Assembly (NCBI RefSeq): GCF_000222605.1
Contig: NZ_AFWF01000257.1
Span: forward strand, 1 to 57,079
DNA: 57,079 bases
Reading direction: 5' to 3'
DNA from: Vibrio ichthyoenteri ATCC 700023
Lineage (GTDB): Bacteria > Pseudomonadota > Gammaproteobacteria > Enterobacterales > Vibrionaceae
Under the pieces are notes generated by a model that was not told the origin of the DNA, did not search any database, and was given only the letters and a program-made list of their open reading frames with translations. Positions 8,747-18,618 of the stretch are shown here, in pieces; the first letter of the stretch is position 1, and each line of letters begins with the position of its first letter. A program made the translations under genes and the position numbers.

Positions 8747-9083
8747 AGTTTCTCTCTAAGTGTTTATTTGACAGATCCTCGCCCGCAATCACTTAGAGTT
8801 AAAATGATTATCGACACGATAAATCTTGATTAATCTCTCAACAGTGTACGCACATTAGTGAGATACGCCAGCATTCGGTAGTAAATTAGCGATTATTCGT
8901 TAAAATACCGCCTATAATGACGAATAATAACGAGTACGTTTGGACAGCAAGTAAATTATTCGACCTCAAATCAATTTGTCCTCTAAGGTTTGTTGATTAA
9001 GCCGATGTTTTCACTTTAACTTCTATTTGTTGTTCTTTTGAGTTATGTTCATCTGCGAAAAAATTAGGTTTTAAGGGTTCATC
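8747..9083. promoter_or_regulatory. BCCT / marR divergent regulatory region with ATTATTCG repeats
   Basis: The motif ATTATTCG occurs three times in alternating orientation: 8892-8899 (plus), 8921-8928 (minus) and 8955-8962 (plus). The first two arms are a perfect 9-bp inverted repeat (ATTATTCGT/ACGAATAAT) flanking a consensus TATAAT at 8913-8918. This arrangement looks like an operator around a promoter. The adjacent MarR protein is one candidate to bind it. No gene is visible in the region. Confidence 0.45.
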
Positions 9084-9560
9084 TTGGAAAAGCACGAAGA
9101 AGTACTGGTGTCATTAAGACAAATTATCCGCGCCATTGATTTACACTCAAAAAAATTGAGCAAAGAGTCAGGTCTGACCGCACCGCAATTGATTCTAATG
9201 CGCTCTATCCGTGATCTCGGAGAGGTCACAATCAAACAGCTTTCCAACCACACCAACATGAGCCAAGCCACAGCAACCATCATCCTTGATCGCTTACAAC
9301 GTAATGGCCTTATTGAGCGTAAACGCAGTGAAACCGATAAGCGTAAAGTGCACGCTGTATTGACCGATCAAGGTAAAGAGCGTTTAGAACAAGCTCCGAT
9401 GCCTTTACAACAAAGCTTCATCAACAAATACCAACAGCTCGAAGAGTGGGAACAAACCTTGTTGCTTTCATCCGTTCAAAGATTGTCAACAATGATGAAC
9501 GCAGAAGATATTGATGTTGCCCCGGTGCTTGAACTAGGCAGCATAACGAAAGCTGATTAA
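9084..9560 (+). CDS. MarR-family transcriptional regulator
   Basis: The 158-residue protein is a MarR-type winged helix-turn-helix regulator, normally a dimer that binds palindromic operators and responds to small ligands. The DNA-binding region is at about residues 30-100: LGEVTIKQLSNHTNMSQATA is the HTH and RKRSETDKRKVHAVLT the wing with its conserved D-x-R. The start is TTG at 9084 with AAGGG six bases upstream; no better in-frame start exists before the conserved part. It is divergent from the BCCT transporter and followed by the DUF1289 gene. Ligand and targets are unknown. The inverted ATTATTCG sites upstream could be its own operator. Confidence 0.82.
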   Translation: MEKHEEVLVSLRQIIRAIDLHSKKLSKESGLTAPQLILMRSIRDLGEVTIKQLSNHTNMSQATATIILDRLQRNGLIERKRSETDKRKVHAVLTDQGKERLEQAPMPLQQSFINKYQQLEEWEQTLLLSSVQRLSTMMNAEDIDVAPVLELGSITKAD

Positions 9561-9653
9561 ACAAGTTAGCAACAGAGTCTCAGCTTGCTAGCTAATGTTT
9601 ATGATCAAATTAAATGAGTCCCTTTCTCTGTAACTCACCCCTTGGAGCCACCC

Positions 9654-9962
9654 GTGAAAAGCCCTTGTATCGCTGCTTGTAAAAACAATGCCGGAATCTG
9701 TAGTGGTTGCTATCGCACCATCAATGAAATCACACATTGGCGCCACTATGACGAAACCGATCAGCAAGCCATCATGGCGCGTCTATCGGGCGCAACCTAC
9801 ACGCATCAATGCCCTTCATGCACCCAGCCCACCCACTGTGATATCAGTGCTGGAAAAACGGAATGCTGGTGTTTTTCCATCGAAAAGCGCGACCTGACAA
9901 ACACACCAAAATCGTCACAATGCTTATGTCGCCAATGCTTATCTAAACACCCAGTAGCATAG
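9654..9962 (+). CDS. DUF1289 plus CWC cysteine-rich small protein
   Basis: Small cytoplasmic cysteine-rich protein of 102 residues. The N-terminal half is a DUF1289 domain (SPCIAACK, GICSGCYRTINEI, W-R-x-Y). The C-terminal half resembles the cysteine-rich CWC family: CPSC, a middle CWC at ECWCF, and CLCRQCL near the end. The two domains together hold 13 cysteines and probably bind metal, most likely zinc. I chose GTG at 9654 because GGAG lies six bases upstream; the upstream TTG at 9642 overlaps that Shine-Dalgarno. Function is unknown. It follows the MarR gene by 93 bases and could share its transcript. Confidence 0.72.
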   Translation: MKSPCIAACKNNAGICSGCYRTINEITHWRHYDETDQQAIMARLSGATYTHQCPSCTQPTHCDISAGKTECWCFSIEKRDLTNTPKSSQCLCRQCLSKHPVA

Positions 9963-10149
9963 TTCATTTCGCATTAGTTTTTCTAACGCAAATCATAGAT
10001 TTTTATCTTGCTGAAAATCATACATTTCCGTTGATAACCGGACAGACAAACACTAATATTCCGCCGCTGTTAATTCCCTTATACATTTTTAAATTAGCTG
10101 AGCTATCGCTCCGTTAAAGGTTGTTGTACTTTTTTAAGGTCACTTGCGG

Positions 10150-11355
10150 ATGTCTGCTACTTCACCAATCTTCAAATTCACGTTTCTTGTGGCAATTTTG
10201 ACCGCTGTGGGTCAAATGACGCAAACAATGTACGTTCCATCTATTGGTCAGATGGCGAATGAATTTTTGGTTACTCCAACCAGCCTTCAGGCTGTTATGG
10301 CTTGTTATTTGATCCCGTATGGATTATCTCAATTTGTCTACGGACCACTCTCTGATCGCATTGGTCGTAAACCCATTATCCTCGGTGGTTTAGCGATTTA
10401 CATCGTTGGCACTATCGCCGCGCTCTTTGCGCCGAATTTCGAACTTTTCCTTGCGGGTAGCTTTATTCAAGGCTTGGGGATTGGCTGTGGCGGCGCGATG
10501 TCTCGCACTTTAACCCGTGACTGTTATTCAGGCGCCGAACTGCATCGAGTTAATAGCTTGATCAGCATGTGTGTGATTTTTTCGCCTTTAATGGCGCCAG
10601 TTCTTGGCGGTGTACTAACAGAAATGTTCGGTTGGCGTTCTAGCTATCTCTTCTTAGCGCTATTTGGTATTGCGGTTGTCATTACCATGGCCACCAGCTT
10701 TACCGAAACTTTACCGCAAGAAAAGCGTCGCTACGAAAAAGTGTCGAATAGCTATAAGTTCGTGTTATCGAACAAGCGCTTCCAAGGCTATCTAATCTGT
10801 CTCGTCGCGACCTTTTCAGGCGTTGCGATTTTTGAAGCCGCGGCTGGTGTGCTGCTGGGCGGTGTATTGCAACTGCCAGCAACGACGGTTAGTTTACTGT
10901 TTGTACTGCCGATCCCGGGCTATCTGGTTGGTGCCGGATTATCGAGTCTGATTGCGTCACGTCGTTCAGAACGAGCGGCACTCAACTTTGGCCTAGTCGC
11001 CATTACTTTAGGTTCAGTGATTGTACTGATACCAGGATTATTCGGTTATACCACCGCTTTGACGCTCGTTGGCGGCGCCACTATTTACTTTTTAGGCTCT
11101 GGCATCTTATTTCCAGCGGCAACAACTGGCGCTCTGTCACCACTGCCTTACCATGCAGGGACTGGCGGCGCGGTACTCGGTGGTATGCAAAATCTGGGGG
11201 CTGGTCTTGCAACACTTTGCGCCTCTTTAATCCCTGCGCCTAATCAACTGCCGTTAGGCATATTGATGTTAGTGATGTCTATTCTGGCCATGATAGGTCT
11301 GGTTCGCGTGAATAAACGTCAAGATCCATCAAATGAAATGCCTCTGGCCGTTTAG
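10150..11355 (+). CDS. emrD: EmrD-like MFS multidrug efflux transporter
   Basis: Major facilitator superfamily drug:proton antiporter of the DHA1 type in the inner membrane. The 401-residue chain has about 12 membrane segments. The loop 2-3 motif is GPLSDRIGRKPIILGG and the drug-antiporter motif C is seen in SPLMAPVLGGVLTEMFGWR. Length and motif spacing are close to E. coli EmrD (394 residues). The start is ATG at 10150: AAGGT lies nine bases upstream, whereas a TTG six bases earlier is too close to it. A perfect terminator shared with the convergent HopJ gene follows. Substrates cannot be read from sequence; the EmrD versus Bcr/CflA distinction rests on overall resemblance. Confidence 0.78.
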   Translation: MSATSPIFKFTFLVAILTAVGQMTQTMYVPSIGQMANEFLVTPTSLQAVMACYLIPYGLSQFVYGPLSDRIGRKPIILGGLAIYIVGTIAALFAPNFELFLAGSFIQGLGIGCGGAMSRTLTRDCYSGAELHRVNSLISMCVIFSPLMAPVLGGVLTEMFGWRSSYLFLALFGIAVVITMATSFTETLPQEKRRYEKVSNSYKFVLSNKRFQGYLICLVATFSGVAIFEAAAGVLLGGVLQLPATTVSLLFVLPIPGYLVGAGLSSLIASRRSERAALNFGLVAITLGSVIVLIPGLFGYTTALTLVGGATIYFLGSGILFPAATTGALSPLPYHAGTGGAVLGGMQNLGAGLATLCASLIPAPNQLPLGILMLVMSILAMIGLVRVNKRQDPSNEMPLAV

Positions 11356-11380
11356 CCACAGCGCTATATGACAGAAACAA

Positions 11381-11405
11381 AAAAGGAGCCTCTTGGCTCC
11401 TTTTT
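11381..11405. terminator. Bidirectional terminator between emrD and HopJ genes
   Basis: AAAAGGAGCC and GGCTCCTTTT form a perfect 10-bp stem around a TCTT loop, with T's after it on both strands. It serves the convergent emrD (+) and HopJ-family (-) genes. Confidence 0.9.
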
Positions 11406-11422
11406 AACAAGTTGATACTCAA

Positions 11423-11761
11423 TTAGCTCAGCGCAGAGCCTTCAAATTTGATCCCAGACCAGCCATGGGCGATGAAGTTTCGGATATTTTGATGATCTTC
11501 TCCATCAGGATTACCCAATACGTCTTGACGGTAATAACCACCGAATAGCGCTAGCGTCAAATCCTCAGATAACTGATGTTTTTTGGCAAACGAAAAGATT
11601 TTGCATGAACCATTATTTTCACCGGCAGGATTACGCGCAGTGCCATTACTAAACGATGTTGGGGAAAATTGATAGTTTGAGTCAATCACCGTCATGGTTT
11701 GCTCAAATTCAATGGTTGATGGGTTAGATTTCAACTGTTCTAAAAAGTTATTCAATTCCAT
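11423..11761 (-). CDS. HopJ type III effector family protein
   Basis: A 112-residue protein of the HopJ family, named after a Pseudomonas syringae type III effector candidate but widespread as a chromosomal gene in bacteria without plant hosts. Recognisable conserved segments are the NGNGT-like region FSNGTARNPAGENNGSCKIF and the C-terminal HPDGxDHxNIRNF-type stretch, seen here as NPDGEDHQNIRNFIAHGW. No secretion signal, membrane segment or adjacent type III genes are visible, so an effector role is unlikely here; biochemical function is unknown. It is convergent with emrD and lies 80 bases downstream of the AraC-type regulator. Confidence 0.8.
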   Translation of the reverse strand: MELNNFLEQLKSNPSTIEFEQTMTVIDSNYQFSPTSFSNGTARNPAGENNGSCKIFSFAKKHQLSEDLTLALFGGYYRQDVLGNPDGEDHQNIRNFIAHGWSGIKFEGSALS

Positions 11762-11841
11762 ATGATCACATCTAATTGTCGTGTTTAATTTAGGCCGACC
11801 ATTTTACGGCAATCGCAGTTCTTGTGCTATCCCACACAAGC

Positions 11842-12693
11842 CTACATTATCGGTTCACCGTTATTTCTGCGATATTGGCTCGGGGTTTGAGCGCTCCACA
11901 CTTTAAATCTTGCACTAAAATTGGCCAAAATTGGATAACCAACCAGTTCACCAATATGTTGAACAGCCCAATCCGTTGATAATAACAACCTAGATGCATA
12001 TTCCATGCGTTTTTTGGTTAAATAGGTCATCGGGCTATGAGCAAAATATTGATTACACAAACGATGAAAATGAGGGGGTGAACAAGGATAGAGCGCTGCA
12101 AGTTGTTCAACATCCCACTCTTTATGCAATTGCCGTTGTGCTTCATCAAATACCCGTCTCAAGCGTAGTTGCTTACCACTAAGTTGATGTTCTACAGAAG
12201 CTTTCACTAAAATGGCCAATTGTGCTGTCGTTGCTTCAACAATTTCACCACTAATCGCTATCGGGGGCATTCTCGCTCTGAGTAACAACAAAATCGCAGC
12301 GTAAATCGCTTCTGTCACTGAACTTAGGTAGTACTCTAACTGCTTATTAACCAAACCTTGCCAATTTTTCTGTGGTTCAAGGAATACCCAAGCAATACGC
12401 CATTCCTCCTGTCCAATACCAAAAGTATTGGAAATACCCGCAGGTACCACCATCAAAGAACCCGGCTCAAGCTCATACTTTTGTCCATTACTCTCAAGCC
12501 AACCCTGTCCTTTTACAGTGTAAAGCAGCATATGTTTATGCATATTTTTACGACTGATCGTAAATAATTCCCAACAGTGCGCAATGCCGCATTGGATGAA
12601 TCCGTAACGCTCAAGTTCAAGTACATGGTGATAATCGATAAACTCATGCTCTGTTTTATCAGAAATAGAGGCACACTCTTGCATATTGTTCAT
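11842..12693 (-). CDS. AraC-family transcriptional regulator
   Basis: The 283-residue protein has an AraC-type layout. An N-terminal cupin sensor domain covers about residues 30-140 (KGQGWLESNGQKYELEPGSL, then VPAGISNTF). The C-terminal double helix-turn-helix spans about the last 100 residues (WDVEQLAALYPCSPPHFHRL, then the VGYPILANFSARFKVW region). I chose ATG at 12693 because the upstream 36 in-frame codons are hydrophobic, overlap the divergent MATE promoter and do not match the family. It is divergent from the MATE efflux gene with 95 bases between starts, so it probably regulates that pump. The inducer is unknown. Confidence 0.8.
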   Translation of the reverse strand: MNNMQECASISDKTEHEFIDYHHVLELERYGFIQCGIAHCWELFTISRKNMHKHMLLYTVKGQGWLESNGQKYELEPGSLMVVPAGISNTFGIGQEEWRIAWVFLEPQKNWQGLVNKQLEYYLSSVTEAIYAAILLLLRARMPPIAISGEIVEATTAQLAILVKASVEHQLSGKQLRLRRVFDEAQRQLHKEWDVEQLAALYPCSPPHFHRLCNQYFAHSPMTYLTKKRMEYASRLLLSTDWAVQHIGELVGYPILANFSARFKVWSAQTPSQYRRNNGEPIM

Positions 12694-12788
12694 TTTGATA
12701 GTTTCACATAACAAATAGATACTTAGAGAAAATACGTAATTACCGAATGCAGATAAACTAAATACCGATTCCAACCAAGGTGAATGCG

Positions 12789-14180
12789 ATGCTAGCCACA
12801 ACTCCTGATAGAACCTTCTATCAAAATCTGATCAAAATCGGCCTACCCGTTTCACTACAATCAATGTTATTTGCATTATTGGGCGTCACTGACATTCTCA
12901 TGGTCAGCCAACTGGGTGAAGCGGCAACCGCGGCAGTCGGAGTCGGAAACCGGATTTTTTTCTTTAATTTAATTGTCGTCTGCGGCGTAAGCGGAGCGGT
13001 CAGTGTGCTAGCTTCACAATATTTTGGCGCTAAGAATATGGATGGCGTTAGAATCACGCTATTCCAATCGGTATTCGTCGCCATTTTGGTCACGGCGCCC
13101 TTTTCACTTTGGTATGCATTTGACTTAGTACGAGTTGTTTCTATCGTTTCCGATAACAGCGACTATATTGCTTTGGCGAGCGACTACCTGTGGATCACCG
13201 CTAGCACTTTGATTTGTACTGCAGTCTGTGTTCCCCTCGAAAGTGCACTCAGAGCAATCGGCCAAGCGAAACTGCCAACTCAAATTAGTATTTACGCTAT
13301 CTTGCTTAACTTACTGCTAAATTCGTTACTCATTTTTGGTTTGTTTGGGTTACCCGAGCTTGGTGTGGTTGGCGCGGCCATTGGTACGGCTGTCTCGCGT
13401 CTTTTCCAAACGATTTTGTTGAGTGCGATCGTCATCAAGCGCTTTCCTTGCCTTATCGCCAGTAAATCAAATATCAAACAAGCCAATACTCCCGTTCATC
13501 GTGGCCGTTATTTTAAAATAGGCCTACCTATGATCATCCATGACAGCGCATGGGCGGGTGGCATTCTATTCTACAACGTATTGATCGGTCAGCTTGGTGT
13601 AACAGAATTGGCGATTTTTTCTTTGTTGGCCCCTATTGAGAGCGTGCTATTTTCCGCCTTTTTAGGTTTTGCCGTTGCCGCCTCCGTGATTTTAGCGAAT
13701 GAAATTGGTGCGCAGCAGTATCAAAGAGTTGAAGAGACCGCATGGTGGTATGTATTCATCAGCACACTGGCAGCATTCTCAATCGCATTACTCTGCTTTG
13801 CAGCAAAGCCGCTCCTATTAAATGCGATCTCGCTGACACCTATATCCGATCCTGTCATGGCGACCAATACCTTTATCATTATGTTGTTTGGTATGGGCTT
13901 TCGCGTCTTCAATATGGTGGCGATTGGTGGGGTATTAAAAAGCGGCGGTGATATTAACTATTCCATTTTTATTGATCTGTTTGGTCAATGGGCGATCGGT
14001 ATTCCACTCGCCTACTTTACCGGCATCATTCTAGGTTGGTCATTGGAGTGGGTCATTGCGATCGTCATGCTAGAAGAAATAGCCAAGATTTTCTTATCTA
14101 CCCAACGTATACGATCTAAAAAATGGATCAATAACTTGGTGCAAGAAGAACCAAACGTAATCACCAAATCGATGGCATAA
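12789..14180 (+). CDS. MATE-family multidrug/cation antiporter
   Basis: Inner-membrane multidrug and toxic compound extrusion transporter, sodium- or proton-driven. The 463 residues contain about 12 membrane segments in two MatE repeats: residues about 12-170 (KIGLPVSLQSMLFALLGVTD) and about 240-400 (KIGLPMIIHDSAWAGGILFY), each opening with the K-I-G-L-P pattern. The start is ATG at 12789 with AAGG eight bases upstream; GTG at 12780 overlaps that site. It is divergent from the AraC regulator. Vibrios carry many MATE pumps (NorM and relatives), and I cannot assign this to a named one. The cluster around it (EmrD, MATE, RND) is devoted to export. Confidence 0.85.
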   Translation: MLATTPDRTFYQNLIKIGLPVSLQSMLFALLGVTDILMVSQLGEAATAAVGVGNRIFFFNLIVVCGVSGAVSVLASQYFGAKNMDGVRITLFQSVFVAILVTAPFSLWYAFDLVRVVSIVSDNSDYIALASDYLWITASTLICTAVCVPLESALRAIGQAKLPTQISIYAILLNLLLNSLLIFGLFGLPELGVVGAAIGTAVSRLFQTILLSAIVIKRFPCLIASKSNIKQANTPVHRGRYFKIGLPMIIHDSAWAGGILFYNVLIGQLGVTELAIFSLLAPIESVLFSAFLGFAVAASVILANEIGAQQYQRVEETAWWYVFISTLAAFSIALLCFAAKPLLLNAISLTPISDPVMATNTFIIMLFGMGFRVFNMVAIGGVLKSGGDINYSIFIDLFGQWAIGIPLAYFTGIILGWSLEWVIAIVMLEEIAKIFLSTQRIRSKKWINNLVQEEPNVITKSMA

Positions 14181-14182
14181 AA

Positions 14183-14205
14183 AAGCCCCGCTCAATGCGG
14201 GGCTT
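14183..14205. terminator. Bidirectional terminator between MATE and RND genes
   Basis: AAGCCCCGC and GCGGGGCTT pair perfectly around TCAAT. On the minus strand the stem is followed by six T's, so it is strongest for the RND operon; it also lies just after the MATE stop. Confidence 0.88.
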
Positions 14206-14233
14206 CGTGAATTAACCATCAAGCAAGCCGAGC

Positions 14234-17200
14234 TTACTCATCATCAAGCTCAACCAACTTGGTGCTACCACCATGAACTTTTTCACGTTGGCGCTGCACC
14301 ATCGCATAGAAGCCCGGAATAAGTAACGTACCCGCAAGCAGCACACACAGCAGGCCGCCAATCAAAGATACGCCAAGTGAGTTTTGGCTGATGTGTCCCG
14401 CGCCAGAGGCAAAGATCAGCGGGAAAATGCCCAAGATAAACGACCATGATGTCATGTTAACCGCACGGAAACGCAGCGTACCGCCCTTCACTGCCGCATC
14501 ATCAATCGACGCTTCGTTGTCTTCACGTTCCATCTTAGCAAACTCGACAATCAAGATGGCATTCTTGGCCGCGAGTGCTATCAAGAGAACCAAACCAATT
14601 TGAGCGTACAAGTTAAGCGGCGTACCCGTGAGATTAAGCGCGAGGAACGAGCCAAATGTCGCCACAGGTACCACTAAGATGATCGCCAAAGGAATACTCC
14701 AACTCTCATATTGGGCAACCATGAAGAGATAGATGAAAATCAAAGCGAGTGCAAAAGCAAAGATCGCTTGATTACCTGCTAGCACTTCTTGGTATGCCAT
14801 ACCCGTCCATTCATATTGATAACCTTGCGGTAGCATCTCAGCGGCAACTCGCTCCATCGCAGCAATCGCATCGCCACTTGAATAACCCGGTGCAGGTTGG
14901 CCTTGAATCACGGCACTACGGTACATGTTATAGCGCCATGCAACATCAGGCTCAAAGATCTGCTCATAACTCACTAGCGTGCTTAAAGGTACCATTTGTC
15001 CTGATGAAGAACGCACATGGAAACGCTCAAGATCTTCCATACCACTGCGGTGTTCCGCATCGGCTTGCATGGTCACACGGAAGTTCTTACCAAACATCGT
15101 AAAGTCATTAACGTACAACGAACCTAAGTTACCCTGTAGCGTTTGAAAGATGCTTGATAGAGGCACACCTAACTGCTGTGATTTTTCACGGTCAATATCC
15201 ACATAGTAGTGTGGAACATTGGCGCGGAAGGTCGAAAAGGCAAAGCCAATTTCTGGTTGCTTTTTCGCTTCTTCAATCAACTGGTTCATCAAAATTGATA
15301 AATCGGTACGGCTTCGTCCCAGTGAGTCTTCCAATACAAACTCAAATCCAGACGCTGCGCCCATCCCCGGAACGGCGGGTGGTCCCATAGCAAATACCAC
15401 AGCTTGAGGGAGTTGCATCGCCGCACGACCGTTAATACGTTGCGCGATCGCATTCGATGAATGATCGCCATCCAAACCATTGCGCATTTCCCAGTCATGC
15501 AGTTTGATAAACAAAGACGCGCCGTTAGAAGCCGCAGCGCCGGTCATAAATGCAAAACCATTTGCAACCGTAACACCATCGACACCTGGTTCTTGCTCAA
15601 CCATGCCAATCAGCTCTTCGGTCACTTCTTCGGTTCGAGAAAGCGAAGCTGAATCGGGAAGCTGTACGTTAACCAGTAAGATACCTTTATCTTCTTGCGG
15701 CACAAAAGCCGTTGACGTTGTTTTGGCAAAAAAGCCCACCGCCGCGACGGCCACAACAAAGAAACCCACTAAGAGAATGGTTTTCTTCACGAGGAATCCC
15801 GCGACTTGACCATAATGCGTCGTAACCGTTTCAAGACCATTATTAAAGGCTTGGAACCAACGAGCTGTGTTACCACCGCCCTGCTTTAGCACCAAAGAAC
15901 AGATCGCCGGAGATAACGTCAACGCGTTAATGGATGAAATCACCACCGAGATACAGATTGTCAGCGCAAACTGTCGGTACATGATGCCGGTAATCCCCGG
16001 CAACATTGCCACAGGCAAGAACACGGCTAAAAGTACCAATGTTGAAGTGATGATCGGGCCGGTTACCTCTTTCATCGCCAACAATGTGGCTTTACGAGGT
16101 GAAATCGTAGGGTCCTTTGCCATGGTGGTATCGACGTTTTCGATTACCAAAATTGCATCATCTACCACGATACCAATCGCTAGAATCAAGCCAAATAGAG
16201 TCACCGTATTAATCGTAAAACCGGTCATTTGCATCACTGCAAACGTACCCACTAGCGACACAGGAATCGCGACAACGGGGATCAAGGTAGCACGCGCACT
16301 GCCTAAGAATAGATAGGTCACGGCGATTACCAGCAAAATCGCTTCGATTAAGGTTTTAACCACACCTTTGATCGATTCAGCGACGAACACGGTAGTGTCA
16401 TAGCTGGTCTCATACGCCATGCCTTCAGGGAAGTTGGTACTGAGTTTCTCCAGTAGAGCCATAACCGCTTGACCACTTTCCAACGCATTGGCATCAGATT
16501 GCAGAGAAAGCGCAACAATTGACGCATCTTGACCGCGGAATTTACCGCTACCGTCGTAGAATTTTTTACCCAACTCAACACGAGCGACATCTTTCAGATA
16601 AACGGTTGAACCATCATTGTTAGCACGGAGCACAACATGTTCAAACTCGTCGACAGATTCTAAGCGACCTTTGGTTACCAGGTTAAATTGGACTTCCTGC
16701 GCGTCATTATAGGGCGCAGCACCAACACGACCAGCGGCAACCTGCACGTTTTGCTCTTTAAGTGCAGTGTTCACATCGGTTGTGGTGATCTTTAAGTTCG
16801 CCATTTTCTCTGGGTCAAGCCATACGCGCATAGCGTATTCGCCACCACCAATCACGTTAACTTCACTGATCCCTGTTACACGCGCCAACTGATCTTTTAC
16901 ATTCAGGTTGATGTAGTTAATCAAGAATTGGTCATCGTACTTGCCGTCCGGCTCGTAAAAGTTCAGCACCATTAACAGATCAGGTGAACGCTTTTTCACC
17001 GTAATGCCGGCCATGCGAACTTCTTGCGGCAGCTTAGATTCAATCTGCGCTACACGGTTTTGTACGTTAACCTGCGCCATATCGGGATCAGTACCGACAT
17101 CAAACGTTACGTTAAGGCTATAAGAACCATCGTTAGCACTTTTGGAAGACATATAAATCATGTCTTCTACGCCGTTTACAGCAGATTCCAACGGGTCGGC

Positions 17201-17386
17201 TATCGCTTGTTCAACAACTTCAGCACTCGCCCCGGTGTAAAAGGCCGAAACACTCACTGAAGGTGGACTAATTTTCGGATACTCAGCAATTGGCAAGATC
17301 GCCAGAGCGATCGCCCCTGCCAACGTGAGTATGATTGAGATTACCAGCGCAAACTTAGGACGCTGGATAAAGAAACGACTTAACAT
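14234..17386 (-). CDS. RND-family efflux pump, inner-membrane HAE1 subunit
   Basis: Proton-driven inner-membrane subunit of a tripartite resistance-nodulation-division pump, 1050 residues like AcrB (1049). Membrane helix 1 starts at residue 10 and is followed by the first large periplasmic porter domain. The proton-relay residues are present: the Asp pair in [14 protein letters not shown] of TM4 and Lys in [15 protein letters not shown] of TM10. The porter subdomain repeats and the C-terminal [16 protein letters not shown] complete it. It is 11 bases downstream of the adaptor gene in one operon. No outer-membrane TolC-type gene is adjacent, so it presumably uses a TolC encoded elsewhere. Vibrio has several such pumps (Vex/Vme sets); I do not assign a name. 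Confidence 0.92.
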   Translation of the reverse strand: MLSRFFIQRPKFALVISIILTLAGAIALAILPIAEYPKISPPSVSVSAFYTGASAEVVEQAIADPLESAVNGVEDMIYMSSKSANDGSYSLNVTFDVGTDPDMAQVNVQNRVAQIESKLPQEVRMAGITVKKRSPDLLMVLNFYEPDGKYDDQFLINYINLNVKDQLARVTGISEVNVIGGGEYAMRVWLDPEKMANLKITTTDVNTALKEQNVQVAAGRVGAAPYNDAQEVQFNLVTKGRLESVDEFEHVVLRANNDGSTVYLKDVARVELGKKFYDGSGKFRGQDASIVALSLQSDANALESGQAVMALLEKLSTNFPEGMAYETSYDTTVFVAESIKGVVKTLIEAILLVIAVTYLFLGSARATLIPVVAIPVSLVGTFAVMQMTGFTINTVTLFGLILAIGIVVDDAILVIENVDTTMAKDPTISPRKATLLAMKEVTGPIITSTLVLLAVFLPVAMLPGITGIMYRQFALTICISVVISSINALTLSPAICSLVLKQGGGNTARWFQAFNNGLETVTTHYGQVAGFLVKKTILLVGFFVVAVAAVGFFAKTTSTAFVPQEDKGILLVNVQLPDSASLSRTEEVTEELIGMVEQEPGVDGVTVANGFAFMTGAAASNGASLFIKLHDWEMRNGLDGDHSSNAIAQRINGRAAMQLPQAVVFAMGPPAVPGMGAASGFEFVLEDSLGRSRTDLSILMNQLIEEAKKQPEIGFAFSTFRANVPHYYVDIDREKSQQLGVPLSSIFQTLQGNLGSLYVNDFTMFGKNFRVTMQADAEHRSGMEDLERFHVRSSSGQMVPLSTLVSYEQIFEPDVAWRYNMYRSAVIQGQPAPGYSSGDAIAAMERVAAEMLPQGYQYEWTGMAYQEVLAGNQAIFAFALALIFIYLFMVAQYESWSIPLAIILVVPVATFGSFLALNLTGTPLNLYAQIGLVLLIALAAKNAILIVEFAKMEREDNEASIDDAAVKGGTLRFRAVNMTSWSFILGIFPLIFASGAGHISQNSLGVSLIGGLLCVLLAGTLLIPGFYAMVQRQREKVHGGSTKLVELDDE

Positions 17387-17397
17387 CTAGCCCCCGA

Positions 17398-18519
17398 TTA
17401 CTGCTCAGTTGGTGATTCAATACGCACAGGAACGCCGTTGCGAATACGCTGAAGACCTTGTGTGATCACCACTTCTTCACCATTTAAGCCGCTGGTTATC
17501 ACAATGCCTTGATCAAGTTGACGGCCAAGCTCAACATTACGACGCTCTGCTACATTGCCTTCAGCAACCAGCATTACAAAATGACCTTCTAAGTCAGTTT
17601 GTACGGCGCGACGTGGCACAACCAAAACGTCCGTCGGTGCTTTCTCACGCAATTCGACACGGATATGCTGGCCCGGCAGTAAGCGGTAGTCTGGGTTTGG
17701 CACCATCGCGCGCATTGCCAATGTGCCTGTTGCAAGGTCGATGCGGTTGCCAAGAAAATCAAGTGAACCTAGATGATCAAACGGCTGGCCATTTTCTAGA
17801 ATAACCTGCACTTCAACTGCATCGGCATTTTCACTGCCATCACCTTTGACACTATCCATTCCCATTTCTAAGCGCTCGCGCTCACTAACACTAAACATGG
17901 TATGCACCGGGTCAAGACTGACTAATGTCGTTAATATGCCGGATTGAGGAGAGACAAGATCGCCAGTACTGACTTTGCTAGAACTGATTCGCCCAGCAAA
18001 AGGCGCTTTGATTTGGGTATATGAAAGAGTGACTTCAGCCAGTTTTAGTTGCGCTTTTGACGATTCAACTAAGGCTTCAGCACCAAGTAATTGTGCGGTT
18101 AAATTATCAAATTCAGATTGAGAAATGCTGCCTTTCGGCAAAAGGTTTTTACCGCGATTAAAATCTAACTGAGCTTTCTTGAGATTGGCATTAGCTTGAG
18201 CGACACTCGCTTTGGCTGCAGCCAATTGTGCTTCAAACGAAGATGGCTCAATCGAATAAAGTAGCTGACCTGCTGCGACCATTTGACCTTCATCAAAATG
18301 GCGTTCTTTAAGATAACCTGAAACTTGGGCGGTGATATTGGTATCTTCTACCGCTTGGACACGGCCGATATAAGACTTACTTTGTTGGTGTGAAGTACTA
18401 AGGACAGGCTCAGCAGAGACTAAAGCGGACGGTGGTTGTTTTGAGGCTTTATCAGACTCGCCGCAGCCCACTAACACAAGTGAGCTTAGGAGAACCGAGG
18501 CCAAAATGGTTTTTTTCAT
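17398..18519 (-). CDS. RND efflux periplasmic adaptor lipoprotein
   Basis: Membrane fusion (HlyD/AcrA-type) adaptor linking the inner-membrane pump to an outer-membrane channel. The 373-residue precursor has a lipoprotein signal, MKKTILASVLLSSLVLVGCG, with lipobox LVGC, so it should be anchored by an acylated Cys. Then come the beta-barrel/lipoyl half (AQVSGYLKERHFDEGQMVAA, about 70-95), a coiled-coil alpha-hairpin (about 105-170, rich in Ala, Lys, Gln) and the returning lipoyl half (IKAPFAGRISSS). It is the first gene of the pump operon. A 14-bp inverted repeat starting eight bases upstream of the ATG is probably an operator. The Shine-Dalgarno is weak. Confidence 0.9.
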   Translation of the reverse strand: MKKTILASVLLSSLVLVGCGESDKASKQPPSALVSAEPVLSTSHQQSKSYIGRVQAVEDTNITAQVSGYLKERHFDEGQMVAAGQLLYSIEPSSFEAQLAAAKASVAQANANLKKAQLDFNRGKNLLPKGSISQSEFDNLTAQLLGAEALVESSKAQLKLAEVTLSYTQIKAPFAGRISSSKVSTGDLVSPQSGILTTLVSLDPVHTMFSVSERERLEMGMDSVKGDGSENADAVEVQVILENGQPFDHLGSLDFLGNRIDLATGTLAMRAMVPNPDYRLLPGQHIRVELREKAPTDVLVVPRRAVQTDLEGHFVMLVAEGNVAERRNVELGRQLDQGIVITSGLNGEEVVITQGLQRIRNGVPVRIESPTEQ

Positions 18520-18526
18520 GGTCTAT

Positions 18527-18570
18527 ACCGTTAGATAAGTGGCTATAATTACAGTAACTTACCCAACGGT
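18527..18570 (-). promoter_or_regulatory. Inverted-repeat operator before the RND operon
   Basis: ACCGTTAGATAAGT (18527-18540) and ACTTACCCAACGGT (18557-18570) are inverted 14-bp arms that agree at 12 of 14 positions, with 16 bases between. The pair sits directly before the adaptor start codon, the usual place for a TetR-type repressor site. A TATAAT occurs in the spacer on the plus strand (18544-18549). Confidence 0.55.
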
Positions 18571-18618
18571 ACATGGTTTAATGTCCGAACAACATCAAGA
18601 CTCAGGTTTGAATTTGTT

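Noticed and set aside
12694-12801. Longer start of the AraC-type regulator
   Set aside because: The extra hydrophobic residues cover the MATE promoter and do not match AraC proteins.
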